From: Lapillicoccus jejuensis
Lineage (GTDB): Bacteria > Actinomycetota > Actinomycetes > Actinomycetales > Dermatophilaceae
NCBI RefSeq assembly: GCF_006715055.1
Contig: NZ_VFMN01000001.1
Span: 3,596,001 to 3,660,000, forward strand
Length of the DNA: 64,000 nt
Direction of reading: 5' to 3'
Made by a program: the position numbers and the translations under genes
In this document: piece after piece, positions 20,303-29,470 of the stretch
Layout: each line of letters begins with the position of its first letter
How positions within the stretch are numbered: position 1 is the stretch's first letter
Notes under the pieces: generated by a model
Told to the model about the DNA's origin: nothing
Seen by the model: only the letters and a program-made list of their open reading frames with translations
Database searches by the model: none

Positions 20303-21835
20303 TCAGCCGAGGTGCTGCGCGTGCTCCCCGTCGTCCTGCCGGGACTCCCCGTCCTGCCCGGTCTGCTGGGCCTGCTCACCCTGGGTGCGCAGGGCGCGCA
20401 CCGCCATCACGAGGCTGAGGGCCAGCAGCGCGACCCCGGTGAGCAGCGCCGCGCGCAGCCCGGCGCCGGGGGAGACCCGGTGGGCGACGGCCTGGTAGAC
20501 GGCCATGAGCACCGCGGCACCGATGGCCGCGCCGACCCGCTGACCGGTCTGCAGGGCCCCGCCGACGGCGCCGCCCATCCGCGGAGGGACGTCGGCGAGG
20601 GTGAGGGTGATGTTGGGGGACACGACGGCGCCCCCACCGATGCCGGCGACGAGCAGCGTCGGCATGGCCACGACCCACAGCCGCGCCGGGTCGGCCATCG
20701 GCAGCAACCACGCGGCGGCCGCCGCGCCGAGCATGATCGTCGCCAGCGCGGCGACGGTCAGCCGGCGGCCGATCGTGGTGACGAACCGGCCGGCGACGGC
20801 GGCGCTGACCGCCGACCCGCCCGCGAAGGGGACGAGCAGCAACCCCGCCTCCAGCGGCGAGTAGCCGAGGCCCTCCTGGAACCACACGGACAGGACGAGC
20901 AGGACGCCGGTGAAGCCGACGAAGTAGAGCCCCCCGACCAGGAGCCCGCTCTGGAAGCCGGCCAGGCGGCGCAGCAGCCCCAGGTCGAGCAGCGGGGCGC
21001 GGTCGCGGGCGACGACGTGCCGCTCCCAGCGCACGAACGCCCAGGCGAGCACCGGCACGAGGACCAGCAGGAGCAACGGGCCCTTGGAGCCGCCCTCGGC
21101 GCTGACGACGGGCAGCAGCAGGCAGAAGACCGTCAGCCCCAGCAGCACCGCTCCCCACAGGTCGATCCGGACGGTGGCCCGGCTCTCCCGCGGGCGCTTC
21201 GGCACCATCCGGGCCACCGCGACCAGCCCGGCCAGACCGATGGGGACGTTGACCAGAAAGAGGTATCGCCAGCCGGTCTCCTCGCCGGCGACCGCGAGGA
21301 TGAGGCCGCCGAGCACCGGCCCGATGGCCGACGCGAACGACACGGTGAAGCCGAACGCCCCGAACGCCTTGCCCCGCTCGGCCCCGGTGAACAGCTGCTG
21401 GATCAGCCCCGAGTTCTGGGGGGTGAGCAGCCCCGCCGACGCCCCCTGCAGCAGCCGCGCCGCGACGACGAGCTCGGCCGTCGGGGCCACGCCGACGAGC
21501 GCGCTGGTGAGGACGAAGAGCCCGAGGCCGATGAGCATCATCGTCCGCCGGCCGTAGGCGTCGCCCAGCCGCCCGCCCGCGACGAGGGTGAGCCCGAAGG
21601 TCAGCGCGTAGCCCGACACGACCCACTGGATCGTGCCCGGGCTCGTGTGCAGACCCTGCTGCATCGACGGGACGGCGACGTTGACGATGGAGACGTCGAG
21701 CAGCGACATGAAGCCGACGACCAGCGTCACCCCGAGGATGCGCCACCGCGCCGGGTGCGGGTCGCCCTGCCCGGGTCCGTCGTGCTGGGGGCCGGTCGCG
21801 CGCTGGTCCCGGGTGCCGGTGGCGTCGGAGGTCAC
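20303..21835 (-). CDS. DHA2-family MFS drug exporter (14 TM)
   Basis: 510 aa. The GTG start at 21835 has a GGTGGAG site; the reading frame continues upstream but only as a shadow of the ligase gene. Fourteen hydrophobic helices are visible. Motifs: [18 protein letters not shown] (DHA2 motif D), [16 protein letters not shown] (motif A), and [12 protein letters not shown] (motif C of drug antiporters). It would export toxic compounds by proton antiport. The C-terminus is a Gln/Glu-rich hydrophilic tail ([16 protein letters not shown]). It is divergent from the acyl-CoA-ligase-like gene with 66 bp between starts. Confidence 0.88.
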   Translation of the reverse strand: MTSDATGTRDQRATGPQHDGPGQGDPHPARWRILGVTLVVGFMSLLDVSIVNVAVPSMQQGLHTSPGTIQWVVSGYALTFGLTLVAGGRLGDAYGRRTMMLIGLGLFVLTSALVGVAPTAELVVAARLLQGASAGLLTPQNSGLIQQLFTGAERGKAFGAFGFTVSFASAIGPVLGGLILAVAGEETGWRYLFLVNVPIGLAGLVAVARMVPKRPRESRATVRIDLWGAVLLGLTVFCLLLPVVSAEGGSKGPLLLLVLVPVLAWAFVRWERHVVARDRAPLLDLGLLRRLAGFQSGLLVGGLYFVGFTGVLLVLSVWFQEGLGYSPLEAGLLLVPFAGGSAVSAAVAGRFVTTIGRRLTVAALATIMLGAAAAAWLLPMADPARLWVVAMPTLLVAGIGGGAVVSPNITLTLADVPPRMGGAVGGALQTGQRVGAAIGAAVLMAVYQAVAHRVSPGAGLRAALLTGVALLALSLVMAVRALRTQGEQAQQTGQDGESRQDDGEHAQHLG

Positions 21836-21901
21836 CGCTCCACCATGCCCCTCCGTGGGCCGGGCCACACGACGGCGTACGGCGCCCCGGCCGGTGTCAG
21901 G

Positions 21902-23647
21902 ATGACCGCCGTGCCGACGCCGCCCCGCTGGTCCGCTCCTGCTCGCCCCGTCCCGCTCGCCGGTCCGCTCCGGTCGGTCCCGGACGCGGTCCGGGCCCGG
22001 GCGGCGGCGGTCCAGCGGGTGACGGTCGGGACGGCCCGGGCCGCGGTCGCGCTGACCCGGTCGGGCGTGGTGCGCCCGGTGCGCCCCGACCGGGTCGCCG
22101 GGATGGGGGCCTTGCTGTGGCGCTGGGGCAACAGCGTCACCGCGGCCTTCGCCGTGGGGGCCCGGCGCCACCCCGACCGGTGCGCCCTCGTCGACGACGA
22201 GGGCCGGCTGACCTACGCCGAGCTCGAGCAGGCGACCCACCGGCTGGCCGTCGCCCTGCTCGCCGACGGCGCCGGCGCGTCCGGCGCCGTCGGGGTGCTC
22301 TGCCGCAACGGCCGCGCCCCCGTCCTCACCCTCTGCGCGGCGGGGCGGGTCGGCGCCGACGTCGTCCTGCTCAACCCGGGCCTGTCGTCGCAGCAGCTGG
22401 CCGGCGTGCACGAGCAGCAGCGGCTGCACACCGTCGTCGTCGACGACGAGCTGGCCGGGCTGCTCGACGCCCTGCCACCGGCGGACGACGGGGGACCGCG
22501 CGTCGTGCGCAGCGAGGGGGAGGGGCCGTCGACGCTCGCCGCCCTGCTCGAGCGCGGGGCGGACCCGACGCTGCCGCCACCGCCGCTGCGGCCGCCGTCG
22601 AGCCGCACCGTCGTCCTCACCTCGGGGACGACGGGCACGCCCAAGGGCGCGCGCCGTCCGCACCCGTCGAGCCTGGGCCCGGCGGCGTCCGTCCTCTCGG
22701 CGATCCCGCTGCGGATGGGCGACGTCGTCCACGTCGCCGCCCCGCTCTTCCACACCTGGGGCAACGCGGCACTGCTGCTCGCCGGGCTGCACGGCGCGAC
22801 GCTCGTCCTCAGCCGCCGCTTCGAGCCGGGGCCCTTCCTGCGCCTCGTGGAGCGCGAGCACTGCGACACGGTGTTCGCGGTCCCGGTCATGCTGCAGCGA
22901 GTGCTCGAGCACCAGGACGCGACCGGGGCGAACGGCTGGGCCGGGACCTGGCGGCCCCGCGTCGTCGCGGTGAGCGGGTCGGCCCTGCCCAGCGGCTTCG
23001 CGACGCGCTTCCTCGACGGCTTCGGCGAGTGCCTCTACAACCTCTACGGGTCGACCGAGGTCTCCTGGGTGAGCATCGCCGGTCCACGGGACCTGCGCGA
23101 GGCGCCGGGGACGGCCGGTCGGGCACCGGCGGGGACGAGGCTGGTCGTGCTCGGCGACGACGACCGGCCCGTGCCGGTCGGGCAGGAGGGTCGGGTCCTC
23201 GTCGGCAACGACCTGCCCTTCGACGGCTACACCGGCGGGCAGGACGCCCCCGAGGTGCGCGACGGGCTCGTCGGCACCGGAGACCTCGGCCGACTCGACG
23301 AGCAGGGTCGCCTGCACCTCACGGGCCGCGCCGACGACATGATCGTCTCCGGCGGTGAGAACGTGCACCCCGGTCCGGTCGAGGACGTCGTCACCGCGCT
23401 GCCCGGCGTCCGCGAGGCCGCCGTCCTCGGGGTCCCCGACGAGGCCTTCGGCCAGCGGCTCGCCGCCTGGGTGGTCCCCACCGACGACGCCGCCGGCGCC
23501 GCGCTCACCGCCGACGCGGTCCGGGACGCGGTGCGCGAGCGGCTCTCGCGCTTCGCCGTCCCCCGCGACGTGCACGTCCTGACGCAGCTGCCCCGCAACC
23601 CCACGGGCAAGGTCCTGCGCGGGCAGCTGCCCGGCTGGTCCAGCTGA
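21902..23647 (+). CDS. AMP-forming acyl-CoA ligase/synthetase-like enzyme
   Basis: 581 aa, ANL superfamily. The P-loop VVLTSGTTGTPKGARR, the adenylation motif YNLYGSTEVSW, the hinge Asp region LVGTGDLGRLD followed by TGRADDMIVSGGENVHP, and the catalytic Lys in NPTGKVLRG are all present. It would activate a carboxylic acid as acyl-AMP, probably then CoA ester. Around 70 extra residues precede the usual domain start. The chosen start is the ATG at 21902; its upstream CAGG is close, so the exact start is uncertain. It is divergent from a drug exporter and convergent with the DUF5107 gene, from which a 76-bp hairpin separates it. Confidence 0.85.
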   Translation: MTAVPTPPRWSAPARPVPLAGPLRSVPDAVRARAAAVQRVTVGTARAAVALTRSGVVRPVRPDRVAGMGALLWRWGNSVTAAFAVGARRHPDRCALVDDEGRLTYAELEQATHRLAVALLADGAGASGAVGVLCRNGRAPVLTLCAAGRVGADVVLLNPGLSSQQLAGVHEQQRLHTVVVDDELAGLLDALPPADDGGPRVVRSEGEGPSTLAALLERGADPTLPPPPLRPPSSRTVVLTSGTTGTPKGARRPHPSSLGPAASVLSAIPLRMGDVVHVAAPLFHTWGNAALLLAGLHGATLVLSRRFEPGPFLRLVEREHCDTVFAVPVMLQRVLEHQDATGANGWAGTWRPRVVAVSGSALPSGFATRFLDGFGECLYNLYGSTEVSWVSIAGPRDLREAPGTAGRAPAGTRLVVLGDDDRPVPVGQEGRVLVGNDLPFDGYTGGQDAPEVRDGLVGTGDLGRLDEQGRLHLTGRADDMIVSGGENVHPGPVEDVVTALPGVREAAVLGVPDEAFGQRLAAWVVPTDDAAGAALTADAVRDAVRERLSRFAVPRDVHVLTQLPRNPTGKVLRGQLPGWSS

Positions 23648-23723
23648 CCCCTGCGAATCGGGTTCGGCCCGCTCGGCTCGGGTCACGACCCGAGCCATGC
23701 GGGCCGAATCCGATTCGCGGGGG
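23648..23723. terminator. Very long bidirectional hairpin terminator
   Basis: Two 37-nt arms (23648-23684 and 23687-23723) match with only four mismatches and fill the whole gap between the convergent ligase and DUF5107 stop codons. The loop is 2 nt at most. Confidence 0.75.
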
Positions 23724-25790
23724 CTAGGTCGCCCCGACGTCGGCAGCCATCCGGAAGTCGAGCTCGCGCGGCACCGGGTCGGCGGCGAGGGCACGCCGGC
23801 GGACGTCGTCGTCGACGGGCACGCCCTCCCGGTCGGCCAGCTCGCGCGCGACGAGGTCGCCCCACACCTCACCGAGCGCGGTGACGCCCTCGCGCAGCCC
23901 CGGCCAGACGAACCCGGGGTGCAGCGTCCGCCGCGCCCGCGCGGTGTCCCCGCGCCGCACCGCGGCGACGGCGTCGAGCAGGGCCACCTCGGGGTGCGCC
24001 GCGACGTCGGCGGGCAGGGCGTCGACGAGGCGCCGTACGGCGTCGTCGTGCCCGGGATCGTGCGCGCCCTCGGCGACGAGCAGCCGCAGGTGCTCGACGA
24101 CCAGCGGCCGCAGGCCCGGGGCGCTGCGCTCGGCGGCGTCGTACGACGCGAGGGCGCCGGCGACGTCGCCCGCGACCCGGTGCGCGACGGCGAGCAGCCG
24201 GTGCGCCCACGGCTGGTCGGCGGCGTCGAGCGAGCGGTGCCAGGCGGTGACGGCACCCAGCCGGTCACCCGCCTCCCACCGCGCCACCCCGGCGTGCAGC
24301 CAGGCGACCCAGCCGGGCCGGGCCGCGGGACGCACGGCGCGCTCGAGCAGCGGCGCCCAGTCCGGCCCGACGACGTACGACGCCGGCGCGAGCGACGGGT
24401 CGTGGTCCGGCAGCCGCCCGGACGCGAGCAGCGCCGTCCACGGGTCCTGCTCGGGTCCGAGGACGGTGCCCGGGAACAGGGCGCCCAGGAACGGGGTGCC
24501 GGCGCCGGCGAGCCGCGGCCGCCCCGCGGCGGACCGACGCTGCTCCTCCAGCGCACCCCACCCGGACCCGGCGTGCAGCAGCCGCTGCGGAGCCCGGTCG
24601 GCCAGGGCGTCGGCCTCCACGGCCCGCTCGGCGAGCCACGCGTCCGGCGCGAGGCGCTGCACGTCGGCCGCCACCGCCGCGCGGGCGGCGTCCCAGCCGC
24701 CGTGCACCGCGGCCGGGTCCACCTCGCCCAGACCGTAGGTCTCGACCCACGCCAGGCTCGAGCGGGCCGCGAGCGGGACGTGCTCGAGCTGGGTCGCGGC
24801 CACGCCGGCCTGGATCTCGAGGTAGCGGCCGCCCTGCGGGGAGAGCCACTCCTGCCACCGGTCCCCGCCCCGGCCACGGCCCCAGACGAACAGCTTGCGA
24901 CCGCGCAGCGGCGCGGTCGAGGTCTGGACGAGGCCGCGCCCCTCGGCGTCGAGCGCGGCGACGTAAGGGCGCCGCTCGTCACCCACGTCGAAGAACCAGT
25001 CGGCGGCGCGCGGGCTGCGCGCCGGGTACGTCGTGTCGCCCTGCCCGGGCACCGGCACCCGCGCCAGCACCCGGTCCTCGCCGAGGTGCCAGGCGGCCCG
25101 GGCCGGTGCGACGACGCGCACGTCGTCGGTCTCGGGGACGGCGGTGTTGGACCACCAGTAGAGGGGCACCTCGACGTCACGGGGGTTGCGGACCCGGACC
25201 GCGACGACCAGGACGGGGGAGCCGGCGGGCAGCCACAGGTCGAGCTGCTGGACGAGCCCGCGCAGCCGCTCGAGCTCCCACAGCCGCAGCACCGGCTCGC
25301 CGCCGGGCCCCTCGACCAGCCCCGCGTGCAGCGGCGCGCAGGTGAGCGGCGAGTGACCGGTCGTGCCGAGGTTCCACTCCGTGCCGCCGGCCACCCACGC
25401 GTCGCGCAGGGCCAGGTTGCCCGGCTGCACGACAGGGTTGGCGTGCAGCAGCTCCCGCCCGCTGGGCCGGTGCAGGAGCGAGACCAGCCGCCCACCCAGC
25501 CCCGGGAGCACGGTCGCGCGCAGCACCTCGTTCTCGAGGACGAGCGCGGGGTGCTCGAACGGCACGCGGTCGCGTCCGTAGTCGTCCTGCAGGAGGTACG
25601 GCGCCAGCCCGGTCACCCGTCCGTACGCCATCCGCTCGCGCATGGCCGCGTCCACGCCGTCGCCCGCCGCGACGTGCGCGTGCAGGTCGAGCGCCGAGGC
25701 CCCGGTGACGGGCGGGAGCGGGTTCGGCGGGCCCAGCCGGGCGGTCGGCAGGGTCAGCGGGGCGACGGTGAGGGTCGAGGTCGCGGTCAT
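23724..25790 (-). CDS. DUF5107 protein with TPR-like C-terminal half
   Basis: 688 aa. The N-terminal half is a DUF5107 beta-sandwich region (YGRDRVPFEHPALVLENEVLRATVLPGLGGRLVSLLH), which resembles galactose-mutarotase-like folds (NPVVQPGNLALRDAWVAGGTEWNLG). The C-terminal half is helical with TPR-like repeats (AWLHAGVARWEAGDRLGAV). The ATG at 25790 overlaps the universal stress gene stop (ATGA). With an MFS sugar transporter as first gene and a ROK repressor divergent, a role in carbohydrate metabolism is likely. No catalytic residue can be assigned with confidence. Confidence 0.75.
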   Translation of the reverse strand: MTATSTLTVAPLTLPTARLGPPNPLPPVTGASALDLHAHVAAGDGVDAAMRERMAYGRVTGLAPYLLQDDYGRDRVPFEHPALVLENEVLRATVLPGLGGRLVSLLHRPSGRELLHANPVVQPGNLALRDAWVAGGTEWNLGTTGHSPLTCAPLHAGLVEGPGGEPVLRLWELERLRGLVQQLDLWLPAGSPVLVVAVRVRNPRDVEVPLYWWSNTAVPETDDVRVVAPARAAWHLGEDRVLARVPVPGQGDTTYPARSPRAADWFFDVGDERRPYVAALDAEGRGLVQTSTAPLRGRKLFVWGRGRGGDRWQEWLSPQGGRYLEIQAGVAATQLEHVPLAARSSLAWVETYGLGEVDPAAVHGGWDAARAAVAADVQRLAPDAWLAERAVEADALADRAPQRLLHAGSGWGALEEQRRSAAGRPRLAGAGTPFLGALFPGTVLGPEQDPWTALLASGRLPDHDPSLAPASYVVGPDWAPLLERAVRPAARPGWVAWLHAGVARWEAGDRLGAVTAWHRSLDAADQPWAHRLLAVAHRVAGDVAGALASYDAAERSAPGLRPLVVEHLRLLVAEGAHDPGHDDAVRRLVDALPADVAAHPEVALLDAVAAVRRGDTARARRTLHPGFVWPGLREGVTALGEVWGDLVARELADREGVPVDDDVRRRALAADPVPRELDFRMAADVGAT

Positions 25791-26362
25791 CCGCCGGTGA
25801 CGGGCGGGCGCACGCCCGGACGGCCCGCCGTGGCAGCGGCGCGGGCGACGTTCTCGGCGAGGTGCCGTCCGGCCCGGGCCAGCGGGGTCGGGGCGGTGCC
25901 GGCGACGTCCGGCGGCATGACGACGACGGGGCATGGTGCCGTGTAGACCAGCCGGTGGGCGAACATCGGTCCGACGCTGAGGTCGGTGCGGCGGGGGGCG
26001 TCGAGGACGAGGAGCTCCGCGCCCCGGGCCGCCTTGACCAGCACCTTGCGGCGGCCGCCGTGGACCAGCCGGCACTCGAGCCCGCCGGGGACCGCGGCCG
26101 CGGCGTCGTCGCCGAGGGCGGCGGCCACGTCCCGCTCGAGGGCGGCCCGCCCGTCCGCCTCGTCCTGCGTGGCGTCGTACGTCGTCAGGCTGGGGTGGGA
26201 GCCGCTGGTGCCCGGTCCCGAGGCGGGCCGCCACGCCCGGACGGCGACGAGGCGGGCCCCGCGGTGGCGGCACTCGTCGGCGGCCCAGCGCAGCGCCTGC
26301 GTCGAGCCGCTGCGGCTGACGCCGACGACGAGGAACGGGGGTACGGGTCGCAGGTCGGCCAT
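25787..26362 (-). CDS. Universal stress protein (UspA family)
   Basis: 191 aa, a single Usp domain with a C-terminal extension. The start FLVVGVSRSGSTQALRWAADEC and later ELLVLDAPRR, YTAPCPVVVMPP fit the family. The usual ATP-binding GxxGxxGxxxGSVS motif is replaced by DLSVGPMFAHRLVYTAPCPV, so nucleotide binding is doubtful. It sits between the MFS transporter (5 bp gap) and DUF5107 gene (4-bp overlap). Confidence 0.82.
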   Translation of the reverse strand: MADLRPVPPFLVVGVSRSGSTQALRWAADECRHRGARLVAVRAWRPASGPGTSGSHPSLTTYDATQDEADGRAALERDVAAALGDDAAAAVPGGLECRLVHGGRRKVLVKAARGAELLVLDAPRRTDLSVGPMFAHRLVYTAPCPVVVMPPDVAGTAPTPLARAGRHLAENVARAAATAGRPGVRPPVTGG

Positions 26363-26367
26363 CGCGC

Positions 26368-27828
26368 TCAGGCCGCCTGCGTCGCGGCGTCGTCGTCGAC
26401 CTTCGACAGCGGGTCGGCGATGTCCTCCAGCCCCTTGCCCTCGGCGTCGATGCCGTAGAACCACGCCACCACGCCGCCGACGACCATGATCACCGACCCG
26501 AGGACGTAGCCCCAGAACAGCGGGGTGCGGTCCTTGCCGTCGCCGATGAGCAGGCCGTAGATCGTCGGCGCGAGCGCGCCGGCGCCCTGGCCGATGGCGA
26601 AGAAGTACGAGATGGCCTGGCCGCGGACCTCGAGCGGGAAGATCTCGCTCACCGTGAGGTAGGCGGCGGACGCGCCGGCCGAGGCGAAGAAGAACGACAC
26701 GCACCAGAACACCGTGTGGGTCGTCGCGCTCAGCGTGCCGTTGTGGAAGAGGAACGCCGAGACGAGCAGGACGGCGCCCGCGATCGAGTAGGTCGCGAAG
26801 ATCATCCGGCGCCGGCCGATGGTGTCGAAGAGGTGACCGAGCAGGAGCGGGCCGAGCAGGTTGCCGACGGCGAACGGGTAGAAGTACACGCTCGTGCCGG
26901 ACTTGCTGATGCCGTAGAAGTTCTCCAGCACGAGGGCGTAGGTGAAGAAGATCGCGTTGTAGAGGAAGGACTGCGTGATCATCATCGTCAGCCCGAGGAA
27001 CGTGCGTCGCGGGTACTTGTGCAGGAAGACGTCGAGGAGCTGGCGGAACGGCACCGACTCGTGCGCCTTGACGAGCATGGCGCGCTCCTTCGGCACCGGC
27101 GTCAGCGTGGCGCCCTCGGACTCCACGCGCCGCTCGATCTCGTCGACGGTCCGGTCGGCCTCCTCGCTGCGCCCGTGCGTGACGAGCCAGCGCGGGGACT
27201 CGGGGATGTGGCGTCGCAGGAAGATGATGACCAGGCCCATGACCGGGCCGATGAAGAAGCCGATGCGCCAGCCCCAGCTCTCCGACACGTTGTCGGGGTT
27301 GAGCAGCCAGGAGCTCGCGATGGCGCCGAGCAGCGCGCCGCCCCAGTAGGTCCCGTTGACGGCGATGTCGACGCGGCCGCGGTACTTGCTCGGGATGAGC
27401 TCGTCGATGGCCGAGTTGATCGCCGTGTACTCGCCGCCGATGCCGAGACCGGCGACGAAGCGGAACACCCACAGGAACCACATGTTCGGAGACAGGCCGG
27501 CGATGCCGGAGCCGATGAGGTAGATGGCGAGGGTGAGGATGAAGAGCTTCTTGCGGCCGAGCTTGTCGGTGAGGCGGCCGAAGGTCAGCGCGCCGACCAC
27601 CTGGCCGATGAGGTAGATCGTGCCGGTCAGGCCCACCTCGGCGGCGCTCATGCCGAGGTCGGCGGCGTAGCCGTTGGCGGCGACGAGCTGGATCTCCAGG
27701 CCGTCGAGGATCCAGGACACCCCCAGACCGACGACGACGGACCAGTGGAACCGGGTCCAGGGCAGCCGGTCCATCCGCGCGGGGACGAGACTGCGGACGG
27801 GGCCGGGATCGACGGCGGCGACGCTCAT
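26368..27828 (-). CDS. MFS sugar-porter-like transporter
   Basis: 486 aa, 12 transmembrane helices. Typical motifs: GRLTDKLGRKKLFIL between TM2 and TM3, RFVAGLGIGGEY in TM4, and PESPRWLVTHGR after TM6 (sugar porter signature). The ATG at 27828 has AAGGAG upstream. It is the first gene of an operon with a universal stress protein and a DUF5107 protein, divergent from a ROK-family repressor. This suggests regulated uptake of a sugar or related carbon source; the substrate is unknown. Confidence 0.88.
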   Translation of the reverse strand: MSVAAVDPGPVRSLVPARMDRLPWTRFHWSVVVGLGVSWILDGLEIQLVAANGYAADLGMSAAEVGLTGTIYLIGQVVGALTFGRLTDKLGRKKLFILTLAIYLIGSGIAGLSPNMWFLWVFRFVAGLGIGGEYTAINSAIDELIPSKYRGRVDIAVNGTYWGGALLGAIASSWLLNPDNVSESWGWRIGFFIGPVMGLVIIFLRRHIPESPRWLVTHGRSEEADRTVDEIERRVESEGATLTPVPKERAMLVKAHESVPFRQLLDVFLHKYPRRTFLGLTMMITQSFLYNAIFFTYALVLENFYGISKSGTSVYFYPFAVGNLLGPLLLGHLFDTIGRRRMIFATYSIAGAVLLVSAFLFHNGTLSATTHTVFWCVSFFFASAGASAAYLTVSEIFPLEVRGQAISYFFAIGQGAGALAPTIYGLLIGDGKDRTPLFWGYVLGSVIMVVGGVVAWFYGIDAEGKGLEDIADPLSKVDDDAATQAA

Positions 27829-28050
27829 GGGGCTCCTTCGGCCGGAGGGTCGGGGGTGGGGCGGCCCCGCCGCGGTGCGAGCGGTCGGGGTGGCGGCTGC
27901 CTGCTACCCCGCGAGGGCCTGATCCGCACCGTACCCACGCGGTTGGCCTTCGCAACCGAGCACGCCGGCCGGTGTCCTGACGTGCCGGCCCGGCCCCTCC
28001 GGCGCCTGCGTCCGACGACCGTTCCGCGACGCGCCCGTCCGCGTTCGACA

Positions 28051-28075
28051 TTAGTTCGACCGCTTACCGAACAAT
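28051..28075. promoter_or_regulatory. Candidate ROK repressor operator
   Basis: TTAGTTCG-N9-CGAACAAT, an imperfect inverted repeat (5 perfect inner base pairs each side) in the only AT-rich part of the divergent region. Its position next to a ROK-family repressor gene suggests autoregulation and control of the MFS operon. Confidence 0.45.
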
Positions 28076-28091
28076 CACGACGTCAGGACCG

Positions 28092-28097
28092 TAGAGT
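28092..28097 (+). promoter_or_regulatory. Possible -10 (TAGAGT) for the ROK gene
   Basis: It lies 34 nt before the GTG start, which also has a strong GAGGAGG site. The transcript would have a short leader, unlike the leaderless genes elsewhere here. Confidence 0.4.
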
Positions 28098-28131
28098 GTC
28101 GCCACCCACCGGCTCGGCGAGGAGGACCACC

Positions 28132-29424
28132 GTGGCAGCAGCGCGTCCGCAGGGGGTGCGGGACACCACCCGCCTGACCGAGCGCGGCGAGCGGGGCGGG
28201 GGCGCCGACCAGGCCTCGATGCGCCGGACCAACCTCGGGCTCATCCTGCGCCACCTGCGCGACCACGGCGGCCAGTCCCGCGCCCGGGTCGCCTCCGAGA
28301 CCGGGCTGTCCAAGGCGACGCTCTCCAGCCTCATCGCCGACCTCGTCGACCGGGGACTGGTCACCGAGGGCGAGCTCGAGCGCGGCGGCAGCGTCGGCCG
28401 GCCCGGGCTGACCCTGCACGTCGACGGCCGGCACGTGGCCGGGCTCGGCCTCGAGATCAACGTCGACTTCCTCGCCCTCACGGCCGTCGACCTCACCGGG
28501 CGGGTGCTCGTCGAGTCGACCCGGCCGCTGGACACGGCCGCGCTGCCGGTCGCCGAGGTCGTCGAGGCCGCCGCCGAGCTGCTCACCCGGGCGACCCGGT
28601 CCCTGCGCGCCCGCGGGGTGCGGCCCGTCGCGGTGACCGTCGCGGTCCCGGGCAGCATCGACCCCGCGGCCGGCCGGGTGATGTTCGCCCCCAACGTCGG
28701 CTGGCGCGACGTCCCGCTCGTGCGCGAGCTGACCGCCCGCCTCGGACGCTCGGCCCCGCCCGTCGTCATCGAGAACGACGCCAAGCTCGGCGCGGTCGCC
28801 GAGCACACCCTCGTCGCGGCCTCGGGCATCGACGACCTCGTCTACCTCACCGGCGACGTCGGCGTCGGCGCCGGGATCATCGTCGAGGGGCACGTGCTGC
28901 GCGGCGCCTCGGGCTTCGCCGGCGAGGTCGGCCACATCCCGCTCGACCCGGCCGGCGGCGCCTGCGCCTGCGGCCGGCGCGGCTGCTGGGAGACGATGGT
29001 CGGCCTCGGCGCCTTCCTTCGGCTGGCGGCCGACGAGGGCGACCCGGTGCGTGACCCGCGGCGACCGCTGGAGGAGCGGCTCGGCGAGCTGCACGCCCGC
29101 GCCGCCGGCGGCGACGACCGCGCCGTCGCGGCGGTCGACCGGGTCGGCCGCGACCTCGGGGTCGGCCTGTCGGTCCTCGTCGACCTCTTCGACCCGCGGC
29201 TGGTCGTCCTCGGCGGGTGGTTCGCCTACTTCCGTGACGCGCTCGTCCCGCCGCTGCAGGCGACGCTCGCCGCGCGCGCGCTCACCGACTCGGTCCCGCA
29301 CGTCACCGCCTCCGACCTCGGCCTCGCCGCGGCCTCGCGCGGCGGCGCGCACCTGGCCCTCGGGTCGGTCTTCCGCGACCCCGGCGGGATCGACCCGCCG
29401 AAGCCGTCGAGCCGGCCGGCCTGA
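28132..29424 (+). CDS. ROK-family transcriptional repressor (NagC/XylR type)
   Basis: 430 aa. Start GTG 28132 has GAGGAGG 7 nt upstream; the frame is open far upstream but lacks any signal. An N-terminal winged helix-turn-helix (SRARVASETGLSKATLSSLIADLVDRGLV) precedes the ROK sugar-kinase-like domain (IENDAKLGAVAEH, GDVGVGAGIIVEG) with the zinc motif CACGRRGCWE. It likely represses the divergent MFS/Usp/DUF5107 operon until a sugar ligand binds. Which sugar is unknown. Confidence 0.88.
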   Translation: MAAARPQGVRDTTRLTERGERGGGADQASMRRTNLGLILRHLRDHGGQSRARVASETGLSKATLSSLIADLVDRGLVTEGELERGGSVGRPGLTLHVDGRHVAGLGLEINVDFLALTAVDLTGRVLVESTRPLDTAALPVAEVVEAAAELLTRATRSLRARGVRPVAVTVAVPGSIDPAAGRVMFAPNVGWRDVPLVRELTARLGRSAPPVVIENDAKLGAVAEHTLVAASGIDDLVYLTGDVGVGAGIIVEGHVLRGASGFAGEVGHIPLDPAGGACACGRRGCWETMVGLGAFLRLAADEGDPVRDPRRPLEERLGELHARAAGGDDRAVAAVDRVGRDLGVGLSVLVDLFDPRLVVLGGWFAYFRDALVPPLQATLAARALTDSVPHVTASDLGLAAASRGGAHLALGSVFRDPGGIDPPKPSSRPA

Positions 29425-29431
29425 GGCCGGC

Positions 29432-29467
29432 CCCGTGACCCCCGTGACCCCCGTGACCCCCGTGACC
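29432..29467. repeat. 9-bp tandem repeat (four copies)
   Basis: Four units of CCCGTGACC type in exact 9-bp register between the convergent ROK and FGE genes. It is a simple-sequence repeat with no spacers. Confidence 0.8.
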
Positions 29468-29470
29468 CTC

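Larger units (their letters stand above)
27829..28131. other. 303-bp divergent control region between MFS operon and ROK repressor
   Basis: No gene was seen. The right third holds the candidate operator at 28051-28075, a TAGAGT box at 28092-28097, and a GAGGAGG ribosome site just before the ROK start. The left two thirds are GC-rich and show nothing recognisable apart from AAGGAG before the MFS start. Confidence 0.6.

Noticed and set aside
20303-25495. A single 1730-codon minus-strand frame covering the drug exporter and the regions opposite the ligase and DUF5107 genes
   Set aside because: Only the last 510 codons (from GTG 21835) encode a protein with family motifs. The rest is antisense or out of frame to recognised genes.
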